Numbered from the stretch's first letter, positions 31,458 through 41,197 are shown. The stretch is 64,000 nt of DNA from Sphingomonas sp. NFR04 (GCF_900114095.1 NZ_FORV01000002.1:744001-808000); one strand, 5' to 3'. The notes: generated from the sequence alone by a model not told the origin. Translations and numbers: made by a program.

Positions 31458-34400
31458 TCATGGACGGGTTGTGCTTTCGGCGGGCTGAACGGTGGATTGA
31501 AGCGCATTGGGCCCCGCTTCCTGCGCACGTTTCTGCTCCTCGATCAACGCCGGCAGGTTACGCTCGATCAGGCGGCGCGGGTCGTACCAGGATTGCACCG
31601 AATCGAGCAGCTGGCGGAAGGGCGCGTTGATCCGCACGTTGAACACCAGCGGCAGCTTCGCCAGCCGGCGGATCAGGAAGTTCGACTTGGTGCCCTGCCC
31701 CTGGCTGAGCCCCGAAAAGCCGATATCGGTGATCATCTCGCCCGCCAGCGGCCCGTTCATCCGGATCGCGAGGTTGCGATAGTCGAGCGACTTGAGCGCC
31801 TGGAACGCCATGTTGCCCCAGGTGCCCAGATTCTCGCGCGAAACCTCGCCGACATAGGCGATGTGCCCGCCCTTCCGCGCCCGCAGCTCGCCGCCTTCGA
31901 TGCGGCCGCCGGTCTCGTCGAAGATCATCGGCAACGTGCCGTCGAAGGTGCCGGTCGCGTCGAGATTGTCGAACGCCATTTCCTTGAGGAACAGCGCCGC
32001 GTCGACGCCCTTCACCTGGAAGGTCATCCGCCGCTTGCCCGCTTCGTTGAAGTCGAGCGTGGTAGGATCGAGGACGAGTTCGCCGCCCGCGAACGGCCAG
32101 CGCGCGCCTTCCACCCGCACCCGGCGGCTGTCGAGCAGCTGGTAGCGGAACACGCCCTCGCGCACCGGCACGCCGGGGTTGATCTCGGCGACCTTCGCCA
32201 CCTGCCCCGGCGCGGTCCGGACGTTCAGCAGGTCGGTAAAGTTCAGCTCGGTCGTCAGCCCCTGCACCGGGCCGAATGCGGCGGCGAGCGCCACGTTGGT
32301 GGCGGTGAAGCGGCCGGTGCTGGTCACCGTCTCGCTGTCCCACGCGATCTTGCCGGAGCCGGCCACCGTGCCGTCGACATCGGCGATCACGCCCAGGGTG
32401 AGCGGGGTGAGGTCGATCGGCTGGAGGCCGTCGGTGTTGAAGCGGAGGCCCGGCACGTCGAGCAGCGCCTGCCCCTCGCCTTTGCCGAGATCATGGATGA
32501 TCGACACCTTGGCGACCTCCACCGGGCGCTTGGTGCCGATCAGATCGGCCTGCGCTTCGATCCGGCTGCCGTTGAGCGTCAGCCGGCCCGCGGGAGCCAG
32601 CAGCGGCTCGAAACGCGGGCTGGCCTCGGCATCGGCGAGGCGGAAGCTGCCAAGCAGCGACAGCCCGCCCTCGGCGAACTGCCAGCTGCCCTTGCCCTGC
32701 GACAGCACCAGCGGCACCGCACCGATCTGGCCGCCAAGCGTATCGAAGGTACCGCCGAGCATCTTTCCGAACGTGCCCTGGAGCTGGCCGACATCGAGCC
32801 GCGTCGGCCGCTCCGCACCCATCCGCACCGCGACGCCGCTGAGGTCAAATGTCTGCCGGGCGAGATCCACCCGCGCCCCGTCGGCGGCGAGGCTGAGCGG
32901 GTTGCTGCCCATGCTGCCCGCCAGCGCGATCGCGCCGGTGCGGACACCGCCGGTCAGGTGCTTGCCGTTCCAGGCGAGCATCGCCGGACCCATCGGGCAC
33001 AGACGCTGGCGATGGCCTCGAAGCTCCATGCCGGAGGCGGTGATCCGCGCGAAGCCGAGCGTCTCGCATGCCGGGTTCACCAGCACGCTCGGCCCGTTCC
33101 AGCGCGCGACCAGCGGCATCGAGAGATCGTCTACCCGCCCATTGCCCACCGGCCCCGAGAGCGTTGCGACGGTGCTTGCCGAGCCCGCCCCGCCGCGCAT
33201 GGTGAAATAAAGGTTCGACAGCGCCAGCCGCGCGCCGCCCGCCGCATAGGGGCGCAGCGTGCCGGTGCCCTGGAGCTGGTCGCTGCCGGGACGCTGCAGC
33301 AGATCGAGCGCAAGCTCCGGCATGCCGCCGCCGCCCAGCGACAGCTGCCCGGCGAGCGCGACCGCCCCCTTGGGGACATCCAGCACCGCGCCCTGCTCGC
33401 CCGCGAAACGCACGCGCGCACCGGAGCGCGCAGTGAGGTCGACGGCGTTCACGCGCACCGTCGCGCCGCCTCCCCGGGTGGCAATCCCGAGCGTCGCCGA
33501 ACCGTCGAAGCGTCGTCCCGCGGCCTCCACTGCCGAGGCAAACTTGGCGGCCAACGGCTCGACCGGTGTGCCTGCTATTGCTTTGCGATAGCCGTTTACT
33601 TGCGTCTGTATTGCTTGGGAAATCGCCGCATCCCGCAGGCCGATGCGACCATCGAAGGCCAGCACGGTTCCGACCGCATAGCGGCCGGAGGCTTCGACGA
33701 TCCCCGCGCGGACCGCGTCGGTCGCCGCGCCGGCGCCGTGCAGCGTAAGCGACCCCGCAGTCCGGGTGCGATCGCCCGCGAAGTCGACTTGCGCATCGGT
33801 CTGGCCAAGCTTGCCATAGGCGGAGGTCAACGACGCCAGCCCCAGCCGCGCATCGCCCTTCCAGCCGGCAAGCGCCGCATCGAGCGTCACGCGCACGTCG
33901 CCGCGCGGCTGCAAGGCCTGAACGTCACCGCACGCCAGCCGCTGCGCCGCCAGCGGCCCGGTGAGGCTGGGCGCGCCCTTGCGGATGCGGACCTGTACCT
34001 CGGCGCCCAGGCCGACCAGATCGCAACTTCCGAACTGCAGCCGCTCGGATTGCGCGCGCACGGTGCCGGCGAACCCGTCGGTCAGCAGCCCCTTGCCGCG
34101 CAAGCCGAGCACGACCAGCCCCGCGCCGCTCGCCAGCCGCAGCTGCGCGTCCGCCACCTCGACGCTGAGCCGCGGCAGGGAAAAGGGCTTGCCCGACGGC
34201 GGCGGCATCAGCCGGTCGAGCGACCCGAGCGACAATGCGCCGTTCACGATCCGCCCCTGCACGCGCACCGTCCCTACTTTCGCCACCAGCAGCTCGGCGC
34301 GCCAGGGAGTGAGCGCCGTGCGCAGCTCGATCCAGTCGGCGGTGAGGTCCGGGCTTCGGGGATCGCCGATCGAGACGTTGGTCAGCCGCTGGCGCCAGGG

Positions 34401-34619
34401 GGAGAGCTGCTCGATCGTGTAGCGCGCGGCCACCCCGCGCGCCGCCAGCTCGCGGTCGACAAAGCCCTGCGCGATCGTCCGCCGCTGCAGCCACACCGTC
34501 GCCACGCTCGCCGACACCAGCGCGAGCAATGCCACCGCGACGCGACGCCGTCGCTTCGCCCGCGCTGCTGCGCTGCTCCGCCGCGCCTCGGCGTCGGTGT
34601 CGTCTTCGCTTCGGTTCAC
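31458..34619 (-). CDS. ydbH: YdbH family AsmA-like intermembrane lipid transport protein, 1053 aa
   Basis: A very long, beta-rich periplasmic protein anchored by one N-terminal helix (VAVALLALVSASVATVWLQ, ~28-46) after a basic start. The C-terminal third carries the YdbH/DctA-YdbH domain (GQALLDVPGLRFNTDGLQPIDLTPL, then VEGARWPFAGGELVLDPTTLDF, LEGTFDGTLPM-like TGTFDGTLPMIFDETGGRIEGG, MNGPLAGEMITDIGFSGLSQGQGTKSN). In E. coli YdbH works redundantly with TamB and YhdP as a bridge moving phospholipids to the outer membrane, with YnbE at its tip. Gene order ydbH-ynbE-ydbL and the tight spacing match that system. Size is larger than E. coli YdbH (about 880 aa), giving a longer rod. Confidence 0.9.
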   Translation of the reverse strand: MNRSEDDTDAEARRSSAAARAKRRRRVAVALLALVSASVATVWLQRRTIAQGFVDRELAARGVAARYTIEQLSPWRQRLTNVSIGDPRSPDLTADWIELRTALTPWRAELLVAKVGTVRVQGRIVNGALSLGSLDRLMPPPSGKPFSLPRLSVEVADAQLRLASGAGLVVLGLRGKGLLTDGFAGTVRAQSERLQFGSCDLVGLGAEVQVRIRKGAPSLTGPLAAQRLACGDVQALQPRGDVRVTLDAALAGWKGDARLGLASLTSAYGKLGQTDAQVDFAGDRTRTAGSLTLHGAGAATDAVRAGIVEASGRYAVGTVLAFDGRIGLRDAAISQAIQTQVNGYRKAIAGTPVEPLAAKFASAVEAAGRRFDGSATLGIATRGGGATVRVNAVDLTARSGARVRFAGEQGAVLDVPKGAVALAGQLSLGGGGMPELALDLLQRPGSDQLQGTGTLRPYAAGGARLALSNLYFTMRGGAGSASTVATLSGPVGNGRVDDLSMPLVARWNGPSVLVNPACETLGFARITASGMELRGHRQRLCPMGPAMLAWNGKHLTGGVRTGAIALAGSMGSNPLSLAADGARVDLARQTFDLSGVAVRMGAERPTRLDVGQLQGTFGKMLGGTFDTLGGQIGAVPLVLSQGKGSWQFAEGGLSLLGSFRLADAEASPRFEPLLAPAGRLTLNGSRIEAQADLIGTKRPVEVAKVSIIHDLGKGEGQALLDVPGLRFNTDGLQPIDLTPLTLGVIADVDGTVAGSGKIAWDSETVTSTGRFTATNVALAAAFGPVQGLTTELNFTDLLNVRTAPGQVAKVAEINPGVPVREGVFRYQLLDSRRVRVEGARWPFAGGELVLDPTTLDFNEAGKRRMTFQVKGVDAALFLKEMAFDNLDATGTFDGTLPMIFDETGGRIEGGELRARKGGHIAYVGEVSRENLGTWGNMAFQALKSLDYRNLAIRMNGPLAGEMITDIGFSGLSQGQGTKSNFLIRRLAKLPLVFNVRINAPFRQLLDSVQSWYDPRRLIERNLPALIEEQKRAQEAGPNALQSTVQPAESTTRP

Positions 34620-34698
34620 GCCCGCTCCAGCCGCCTGACCGTGCGGCCCCTAGCCATAGCTCTCCGATCCTGCAAAGGTTCCTTGGCCGGCTCGTGGC

Positions 34699-35196
34699 TC
34701 AGGCGAGGTCGCGGGTCATCTCCACCATGGTGCGATGGAAGCCCACCGAGGCGAACAGCGCCTGCGCCTCGGCATTGCGCTCGGCGGTGAACAGCACGAG
34801 CCGCGGCAGCGCGTGCGGGGCCAGCGCCGCCATGGCCGCCTCGAGCAGCGCACGGCCGATGCCCTGGCGCCGGTGGTCCGGGGCGACGATCAGGTCGTAG
34901 ATCACCCCCGCCGGCCCGCGCAGGGCCATATAGTCGTTCCCCTCGACGCCGGCATAGACATAGCCGAGCACCGCGTCGCCCGTGGCCGCCACGCGCAGCA
35001 CGGATTCCGGCCGAGCGATCTGCCGGATGAGGAATCCGCCATAGACGTCGGGCGTCTCCGGCGTCGGCGCGATGAAGCGGCGCGCGTCGAAGGCGTGATG
35101 CACCGCGACCATCTGCGCGCCCAGCCGACCGAGTTGCGCCCGGTCCCCGGCCACAGCCGGGCGGATCGTGAAAGATGCGGGCTGAGGGTCGGTCAC
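34699..35196 (-). CDS. GNAT family N-acetyltransferase, 165 aa
   Basis: Acetyl-CoA-dependent acyltransferase fold: N-terminal IRPAVAGDRAQLGRL, central strands VLGYVYAGVEGNDY, motif A YDLIVAPDHRRQGIGRALLEAAM with the acetyl-CoA-binding RRQGIGRA loop (~109-116), and motif B FTAERNAEAQALFASVGFHRTMVEM. GTG start at 35196 overlaps the stop of the upstream antiporter gene (GTGA), so the two are coupled. The acceptor cannot be predicted; small-molecule amines or protein N-termini are both possible. Confidence 0.88.
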   Translation of the reverse strand: MTDPQPASFTIRPAVAGDRAQLGRLGAQMVAVHHAFDARRFIAPTPETPDVYGGFLIRQIARPESVLRVAATGDAVLGYVYAGVEGNDYMALRGPAGVIYDLIVAPDHRRQGIGRALLEAAMAALAPHALPRLVLFTAERNAEAQALFASVGFHRTMVEMTRDLA

Positions 35197-36806
35197 GCTT
35201 GTTCTCCCGGGCCATGGATGTCGGCACCCTCGCCGCCCTGGAACAGCGCGCCGAGTTCCTCAAGGTCGAGGTCGCGCTCGAGATTGTGGAGCACCTCGTC
35301 CTCGATCTCGCCTTCGCGGTGCAGGCGGAGCAGCTCTTTTCGGCCCGCCGCCACTGCCGCGAGCACGATCCCGAAATGCGCGCGGATGCCGGGCATATAG
35401 GTGCTGGCATCACCGGCATAACGTTCGGTGACATGATCGCGCTTGCGATATTCCTCAAGCAGTCGCGGGTGGATCAGCTTGCCCTCCTCGTCATAGGCGC
35501 GCGCCTCTACCTCGACGCGCTTGGCGCGGGCAATCGCCGCTTCGGCTTGGACCAACGTGACGTTGGGCGGCGGATCGCGGTCCTGCGGTGCAATGGCCTT
35601 GATCAACCAGCCGAGGCTGGCGCCCTGCAGCACGACGGTCGCGAGGATCACCGCGAAGGCGCTGACCAGCATCAGGTCGCGGCCCGGCATGTCGTTGGGC
35701 AGCGACAGCGCGACCGCCAGCGTGACGACGCCGCGCATCCCCGACCAGGAAAGGATCGTCGCCTGCCGCCAGCCGAGCGGCCGCACCCGCGAGACACCGG
35801 TCCGCTTGAGCGTGCCAAGCACCAGCTCGCTGCCGAACACCCAGGCGAAGCGGGTGAGCAGCACCGCGAGAACGATGCCGATCACCGGCGCCGCCATCGA
35901 GGTGAACACCCGCTCCAGCCCGACGCGATCAAGCACGCCGCGCAGCGAGAAGCCGATCAGGATGAAGACCAGCGCCTCGAGACTGAACACCAGCGTCCGC
36001 CAGAAGGCGCTGCCCTGCATCCGCACCCGCGCCGGCAGCACCTCGTGCTGGAACCAGCCGAACACGATTCCGGCGGCGACCACGGCGATCACTCCGGAGA
36101 CGTGCAGCGCCTCGCCGGCCAGATAGGCCGCCCAGCTGAGCAGGGTTGCCGTGGCGACGATCAGGGTCTGGTCCGGCAGGCGGCGCAGGATGAACTTGCC
36201 GCCGAACCCGACCGCCGCGCCGACCACCACGCCGCCGATCGACAGCAGCACGAAGCTCGTCCCGGCATCGAATGCGTTGAAGCTGCCGGTGAGCGTCGCG
36301 GCGACCGCGAAGCGGAACAGCACCAGCCCGGTCGCGTCGTTGAGCAGGCTCTCGCCCTCGAGCAGCGCATGCAGGCGGCGCGGCAGCTGCACCCGCTGCA
36401 GCACCGATCGCGCGGCGACCGCGTCCGGCGGCGAGACGATCGCCCCCAGCGCGAAACACGCTGCCCAGGGCAGCCCCGGTACCAGCAGGTGGAGCACCAG
36501 CCCGACGACCAGCGTCGTGAACAGCACCGCCCCCACCGCCAGCGACAAAATGCCCGGCAGATGGCGCCGCAACCGCCCGAACGCGGCATAATAGGCGCCG
36601 TCCATCAGCAGCGGCGGCAGGAACAGCACGAGGACGAGCTCGGGATCGAGCGACACCTTGGGCAGGTTGGGCAGAAAGGCCAGCGCCCCGCCGCCGAGCA
36701 GCAACGCCGCCGAGGGCAGGAACGACAGCCGCTCGGCCGCCCAGTGCAGCGCGATGATCGCCGCGAACAGCACGAGGACGAGCTCAAACGTATCGACCGG
36801 ATGCAT
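35193..36806 (-). CDS. CPA1-family Na+/H+ antiporter (NhaP/YjcE-like), 537 aa
   Basis: Monovalent cation/proton antiporter with ~12 helices. Family motifs are LGAIVSPPDAVAARSVLQR (ion-binding Asp in PPDA), LEGESLLNDATGLVLFRFAV (the conserved ND pair) and SGVIAVVAAGIVFGW, followed by GMRGVVTLAVALSLP. A cytoplasmic helical tail of ~130 residues (from about ALIAR-type segments to GEGADIHG) is rich in charged residues and may be regulatory. ATG 36806 follows GGGGGAAAGACG, and the membrane part starts there. It probably exports sodium and helps pH homeostasis. Co-transcribed with the GNAT gene. Confidence 0.88.
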   Translation of the reverse strand: MHPVDTFELVLVLFAAIIALHWAAERLSFLPSAALLLGGGALAFLPNLPKVSLDPELVLVLFLPPLLMDGAYYAAFGRLRRHLPGILSLAVGAVLFTTLVVGLVLHLLVPGLPWAACFALGAIVSPPDAVAARSVLQRVQLPRRLHALLEGESLLNDATGLVLFRFAVAATLTGSFNAFDAGTSFVLLSIGGVVVGAAVGFGGKFILRRLPDQTLIVATATLLSWAAYLAGEALHVSGVIAVVAAGIVFGWFQHEVLPARVRMQGSAFWRTLVFSLEALVFILIGFSLRGVLDRVGLERVFTSMAAPVIGIVLAVLLTRFAWVFGSELVLGTLKRTGVSRVRPLGWRQATILSWSGMRGVVTLAVALSLPNDMPGRDLMLVSAFAVILATVVLQGASLGWLIKAIAPQDRDPPPNVTLVQAEAAIARAKRVEVEARAYDEEGKLIHPRLLEEYRKRDHVTERYAGDASTYMPGIRAHFGIVLAAVAAGRKELLRLHREGEIEDEVLHNLERDLDLEELGALFQGGEGADIHGPGEQA

Positions 36807-36914
36807 CGTCTTTCCCCCTGCGGTCCGCATCGCGGCGATGCCTATAGGCACATCGCGGCAATAGGTTCCGGGGGCAAGGCTATCCTGTGCACATCCAGGC
36901 AGCAAATCCGGCGC

Positions 36915-38294
36915 CTACGCCGTCGCAGACATCCTCCGCAGCCCGAGCCAGCGCCGCACGCCCGGCAGGCGCACCAGCACCAGCCGCTCGACCGCCAACA
37001 CCGCGAGCAGGCTGATCCCCATCAGCGGCAGGAACAGCCCCAGCGCGACCACAAGCGCGAAGAACGCCAGCGCCGCCGGCCGCGGCTCGCCCGCCCGCGG
37101 CGCACCGAGCACGCCCTCGGGCCGTCGCCGCCACCACAGCACCACGCTGCTCACCGCGAGCAGGATCAGCCCCAGCGCGGTCAGCAGGTTGAGCAGCTGG
37201 TTGAGCCAGCCGAACGCCTGCCCCTCATGGATCGCCACGCCATAGCCGACCAGCCGATCGACCAGCCGCCGCTGGGCGAAGTCCTTGCGCGAGAGGAGCT
37301 TGCCGGTTTCGCCGTCCAGCGTCAGGTCGGTGCGCAGCGGGCGATTGGCGGCATCCGACTTTGCCGTCCAAGGCTGACCGGGCCCAGTCGGCGGAGAAAC
37401 CAGCACCGGCGTCGCCAAGCGCAGCGGGCCCAGCGTCGCGATCAGCCGGTCGAGCGGCACCAGCGAGACCGCCGGGTGCGCCATCGCCATGCCGTGATGC
37501 TCGGCATGCTCGCCCATCATCGCGCGGGTGCCTGCATCGGCGGCGGCGCGCTGGCGGAGCTCGTCGGCGCGGCCGGTGGTCCAGTCCTGCTTGACCGGAT
37601 GACCTTCCACCACCCCGCGCACCGCCTTCAGATATCCGCCCCAGCTCTTCGCCCAGGGCAACCCCGAGATCAGCAGGAACAGCGCGAAGGCCGAGACCCA
37701 GAAGCCGGTCACCGCATGGAGATCCCGCCAGAAGCGCCGCCCGCCCGCACCCAGCCGGGGATAGACGATGCCGCCGAGGCCCGCGCGGCGCGGCCACCAC
37801 AGGAACAGGCCGGACAGCAGCATCACGATCGTCCAGGAGGCGGCCAGCTCGACCAGGTACGAACCCAGCGTGCCGGCCAGCAGCTCGCCGTGCAGCCGGA
37901 ACACCACGCGCATCAGCCTTTGGTCCTCGTCGACCGTCTTGAGCACCGCCAGCGTCTGGGGATGGATATAGACGCGGGTTTCCTGCGCGCCCTTGCCGAC
38001 GATGATCTGCACCGCCTGACCGTCGGTCTCGGGCAGCTGGTAGCGGTGGAGCACCGATCCCGGCACCGCCCGCACCGCCGCCGCCGCCTGCTCCGCCGCC
38101 GAGGCGCGCGGGCCGGTGATGGCGAGATTGGCATAGGGCGCGTCGATCAGCGCCTCCACCTGCGGGCGGAACAGGTAGATCGAGCCGGTGACCGCCAGCC
38201 ACAGCACGAAGGGAATGCAGAACAGGCCGGCATAGAAGTGCCAGCGCCAGACGGTCGCGGTGTTCGGCCAGCGCCGATGCGAGCTATGCGCCAT
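36915..38294 (-). CDS. PepSY-associated membrane protein (PiuB/ferric-reductase-like), 459 aa
   Basis: An inner-membrane protein with four to five helices and PepSY domains: WHFYAGLFCIPFVLWLAVTGSIYLF (first helix with the family's His), VFRLHGELLAGTLGSYLVELAASWTIVMLLSGLFLWWP, WRDLHAVTGFWVSAFALFLLISGLPWA, and a C-terminal YGVAIHEGQAFGWLNQLLNLLTALGLILL. A loop rich in His and Met (GEHAEHHGMAMAH) may bind metal or heme. Members of this family reduce or handle iron imported by TonB receptors. It follows the TonB receptor by 14 bases, so both belong to one operon. Confidence 0.85.
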   Translation of the reverse strand: MAHSSHRRWPNTATVWRWHFYAGLFCIPFVLWLAVTGSIYLFRPQVEALIDAPYANLAITGPRASAAEQAAAAVRAVPGSVLHRYQLPETDGQAVQIIVGKGAQETRVYIHPQTLAVLKTVDEDQRLMRVVFRLHGELLAGTLGSYLVELAASWTIVMLLSGLFLWWPRRAGLGGIVYPRLGAGGRRFWRDLHAVTGFWVSAFALFLLISGLPWAKSWGGYLKAVRGVVEGHPVKQDWTTGRADELRQRAAADAGTRAMMGEHAEHHGMAMAHPAVSLVPLDRLIATLGPLRLATPVLVSPPTGPGQPWTAKSDAANRPLRTDLTLDGETGKLLSRKDFAQRRLVDRLVGYGVAIHEGQAFGWLNQLLNLLTALGLILLAVSSVVLWWRRRPEGVLGAPRAGEPRPAALAFFALVVALGLFLPLMGISLLAVLAVERLVLVRLPGVRRWLGLRRMSATA

Positions 38295-38308
38295 GGATTC
38301 CCTCCCCC

Positions 38309-40660
38309 TCAGAACCGAGCCTTGACGCCGGCATAGATTGTCCGCGGCTGCCCGGCGTAGACCGAGCCGGTGGTGTTGGCGAGCACAGACCCCGGGTTCT
38401 CCGCGCCCGAGGCCGCGAGGCTGTTCGCGATCACCGATGCGGCACCGACATAGGTCACGTCGAACAGGTTCTGCACCGAGGCATAGAAACTGAGCCGCGA
38501 CAGCGGGCCACGTCCCTTTGGCGGGTCATAATGGACGTTCAGGTTGACCAGCGTCGCCGAGGGCATCGCCAGCAGGTTGCTGTTGTCGACGAAGAAGCGG
38601 TCGCGATAGGAAAGCTCGGCAAATCCGCCGAGCCCGCGCAGCGGCCCGGCAGGCTGGTCGTAGCCGGCGCGGGCGTTGACGAAGTTCGGGATTACGCCCG
38701 GGATCGCCTTCCCGTTGCGGTCGAGCAGCGTCAACAGGGTGCCGGCGGTCAGCCGCTCCTGGAAGTCGGTGTAATATTGGTCGTTATAGCTGTAGCTCGC
38801 ATCGAGCTTGGCGCCGGGCAGCAGCCCCGGCAGCGGCTTCCAGCTCACCCCCAGTTCCACACCGCGATGCACCGAATGCGGCACGTTCGAGGTATAGGCG
38901 AGCAGGTTCACGCCAGCCGACTGGCTGACCAGTTCGTTGGTGAACCACTCGTAATAGCCGGTCAGCTCGGCCTTGAAGTTGCTGCCGAGCGCCACCTCGG
39001 CGCCGAGGTCGACGCCGGTGTTGCGCTGCGCCTTGAGGCTGGCATTGTTGCCCGCCACGCCTGCAGGCGTGACGAACAGGTTGCCGGACTGCGGGATACC
39101 GTAGCCGGTGCCGACCCGCGCATGCAGCCGCACTGCGTCGACCGCCTGCCAGAACAGCGCCGCCTCGGGCGCGACATTGGTGAAGTGGCGATCGGCGGGA
39201 ATGTAGGCGAGCACCGGGTTGGTGCCGGCCGGGTAGGTATAGGCGGTCTGGCGCATGTCGAGGATCGAGCGCTCGGCGCCGATCCCGGCGATCGCCTGCA
39301 ATCGGCCGGTCAGTTGCAGCTCCTCGCGGGCGCGCACCCCCATGTTCCGCACGTCGCCGAACACCGTTTGGGTCAGCGCGCCGAAGCCGTTGCGACCGGC
39401 GGGGGTCTTGTTGAAGCTGTAGCTCTGGTTATCGAGGTAATTGTAGAAAATCTCGAGGAAACTGGTCGACGCCATTCCCGCGATTTGGCCGTGATAGGTC
39501 ACGTCCGAGGTCAGGTTGTAGCTGTCCAGCGTGCCCTTGAACGGCGTCGCGCTGGTCGGCTGGTTGACCACGCGGCTGTCGAAGGTCGCCTGCGTCCGCC
39601 AGGTGGTGTTCGGGCCCAAATCATGCTCGTAGCGGGTGCCGATGATCGTCCGGCGGTCGTTGCGGGCGAGATCGCCCTCGTCGGCGGTCTGGGCGATCCG
39701 CGCGCCGTTGACGCCGTTGACCAGCACCGAGATGGTGCCGCAGCCCGGCGCGGCGGTCGCCGCCGCCGTACAGCCCTGCTGATAGGGGTTGGTCAGATAC
39801 TGGTTGTACGAAAGGCGGGTCGAGAGGCGGAAATCACCTTCGTTGTAGATCAGCTTCACCGCGACGCGATCGCGGTCGCCCAGCTCGAACCTGGCGAGCG
39901 CGTTGAGCGTCCCGGTCTCGTAGCCGGTATGCCCCGTGGCGCCGTCGCCGCGGACATAGCTGCCGAACACCGCGATGTCGTGGCCGGAGGTCGCATGCCC
40001 GATCGTCGCATAGAGATTGGCGTAGCCATCGCCGCCCGCGTCGAACCCCGCCTCGACACCCTGGATCTCGCGGCCGGAGCGGGTGCGGAAATTGACCGCG
40101 CCGCCCAGCGCATAATTGCCGTAGCGCGCCGAGGAAGGCCCGCGCACCACGTCGACCGCGCCATAGGCATGCGGGTCAGTCAGGTCGAAGCGGGCCAGGC
40201 CGTCGGGCTGGGTGACGGGGAAATCATCCTCGAACACCTGCAGGTTGCGCGCGCCGAAGCCGTTGCGCGCGTTCGAGCCGCGCACCGAGACGCCGACGTC
40301 GCGCGGGCCGTTGCCTTGGGTGACCGCGATGCCGGGCGAGAGCCGGACGATGTCGGCGATCGTCGTCGCCGGCGTGTTGCGGAAGGCGGCGGCGTCGACC
40401 GTCGTCACCGTCTGGCCGCTCACCCGGGTGGTGAGCGACAGCGCCTTGCCGGTGACGAAGATTTCGTCGGTGCCGGGAGGGGTAACAACCGGCGCCGCTT
40501 GCGGCTTCGGTGCGACGGCATCGAGCCTGGCCAGTTCGGCATCGATCGCCGCGCGCTGGCGGAGCAGTTCGGCGCGGCGCGCATCGTCGGTGGTCTGCGC
40601 GGAGGCGGCAGATGCGCAAAGGACGGCCGCGACGGCCGCCGGAAACAAGAGCTTGGGCAT
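38309..40660 (-). CDS. TonB-dependent receptor, probably for a metal chelate, 783 aa
   Basis: Signal peptide (MPKLLFPAAVAAVLCASAASAQ), a short coiled segment (DDARRAELLRQRAAIDAELARLDA), a TonB box (DEIFVTGKAL), the plug (TTIADIVRLSPGIAVTQGNGPRDVGVSVRGSNARNGFGARN...DVVRGPSSARYGNYALGGAVNFRTR) and a barrel ending in IYAGVKARF with terminal Phe. ATG 40660 follows AGGAAGATTTC. Its neighbours are a DUF2946 protein upstream and a PepSY membrane protein downstream, which point to iron- or copper-chelate uptake rather than carbohydrate (inferred). Confidence 0.9.
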   Translation of the reverse strand: MPKLLFPAAVAAVLCASAASAQTTDDARRAELLRQRAAIDAELARLDAVAPKPQAAPVVTPPGTDEIFVTGKALSLTTRVSGQTVTTVDAAAFRNTPATTIADIVRLSPGIAVTQGNGPRDVGVSVRGSNARNGFGARNLQVFEDDFPVTQPDGLARFDLTDPHAYGAVDVVRGPSSARYGNYALGGAVNFRTRSGREIQGVEAGFDAGGDGYANLYATIGHATSGHDIAVFGSYVRGDGATGHTGYETGTLNALARFELGDRDRVAVKLIYNEGDFRLSTRLSYNQYLTNPYQQGCTAAATAAPGCGTISVLVNGVNGARIAQTADEGDLARNDRRTIIGTRYEHDLGPNTTWRTQATFDSRVVNQPTSATPFKGTLDSYNLTSDVTYHGQIAGMASTSFLEIFYNYLDNQSYSFNKTPAGRNGFGALTQTVFGDVRNMGVRAREELQLTGRLQAIAGIGAERSILDMRQTAYTYPAGTNPVLAYIPADRHFTNVAPEAALFWQAVDAVRLHARVGTGYGIPQSGNLFVTPAGVAGNNASLKAQRNTGVDLGAEVALGSNFKAELTGYYEWFTNELVSQSAGVNLLAYTSNVPHSVHRGVELGVSWKPLPGLLPGAKLDASYSYNDQYYTDFQERLTAGTLLTLLDRNGKAIPGVIPNFVNARAGYDQPAGPLRGLGGFAELSYRDRFFVDNSNLLAMPSATLVNLNVHYDPPKGRGPLSRLSFYASVQNLFDVTYVGAASVIANSLAASGAENPGSVLANTTGSVYAGQPRTIYAGVKARF

Positions 40661-40721
40661 GAAATCTTCCTGATCCGATGGCGCGCGCAACAGCGCGAAC
40701 GCCTGAAAGGGAAACGGGGGA

Positions 40722-41150
40722 TCAGGCGGCGAGCGGTGGCCCGCGCAACGGTGGCCGGAGATAGACGCGGGCGATCGTGGGGAGCACCGTCGCGGTGCGG
40801 ATCGCGCGTTCGACCACGAAGGCGATCGCCAGCGCGAGCAGTGTCGGGTCGACCGCGGCGATGCCCGGCATCGCAAGCCCGCCAAAGGCGCAGGGCATCT
40901 CCGTCTTGGGCTGGTGCTCGTCCGGGCTCGAGCGATGTTCCTTCATCGACAGCGACATCGACATCGGCATGGGCGTCGCCATCGGCATCGGCCCGTATCC
41001 CGAGCAGAAGCCCAGCACGATCGTGCCGCCGCTCTGCATCGGCATGAACCCGGCCGGCAGCACTGCCTTCATCAGCAGCGCGGCGGCGATCAGGCACCCG
41101 CACAGCAGGCGGTGCTCGAGCAGGAGGCGGCGCAGGACGGACACGGACAC
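40722..41150 (-). CDS. DUF2946-like membrane protein with Met-rich loop, 142 aa
   Basis: An N-terminal helix (LLCGCLIAAALLMKAVLPAGFMP) is followed by a loop with regularly spaced methionines at residues 55, 57, 61, 63, 65 and 69 plus His72, His79 and Cys87, then a second helix (PTLLALAIAFVVERAI). The layout matches DUF2946 proteins, which are often encoded with copper or iron genes. Met-x-Met and His clusters are typical of copper(I) binding. It is the first gene of the operon with the receptor (61 bases downstream) and the PepSY protein. It may be a periplasmic metal relay or sensor (inferred). Confidence 0.72.
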   Translation of the reverse strand: MSVSVLRRLLLEHRLLCGCLIAAALLMKAVLPAGFMPMQSGGTIVLGFCSGYGPMPMATPMPMSMSLSMKEHRSSPDEHQPKTEMPCAFGGLAMPGIAAVDPTLLALAIAFVVERAIRTATVLPTIARVYLRPPLRGPPLAA

Positions 41151-41197
41151 GATATCTACCCTGCCCGGCCTGGCTTGTCGAACGGTTCCACGTACGC

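Noticed and set aside
31497..38336. Two ~1050-1100-codon plus-strand frames opposite ydbH and opposite the antiporter/PepSY genes
   Set aside because: Low-complexity Arg/His/Gln-rich products antisense to clear genes; no ribosome binding sites.
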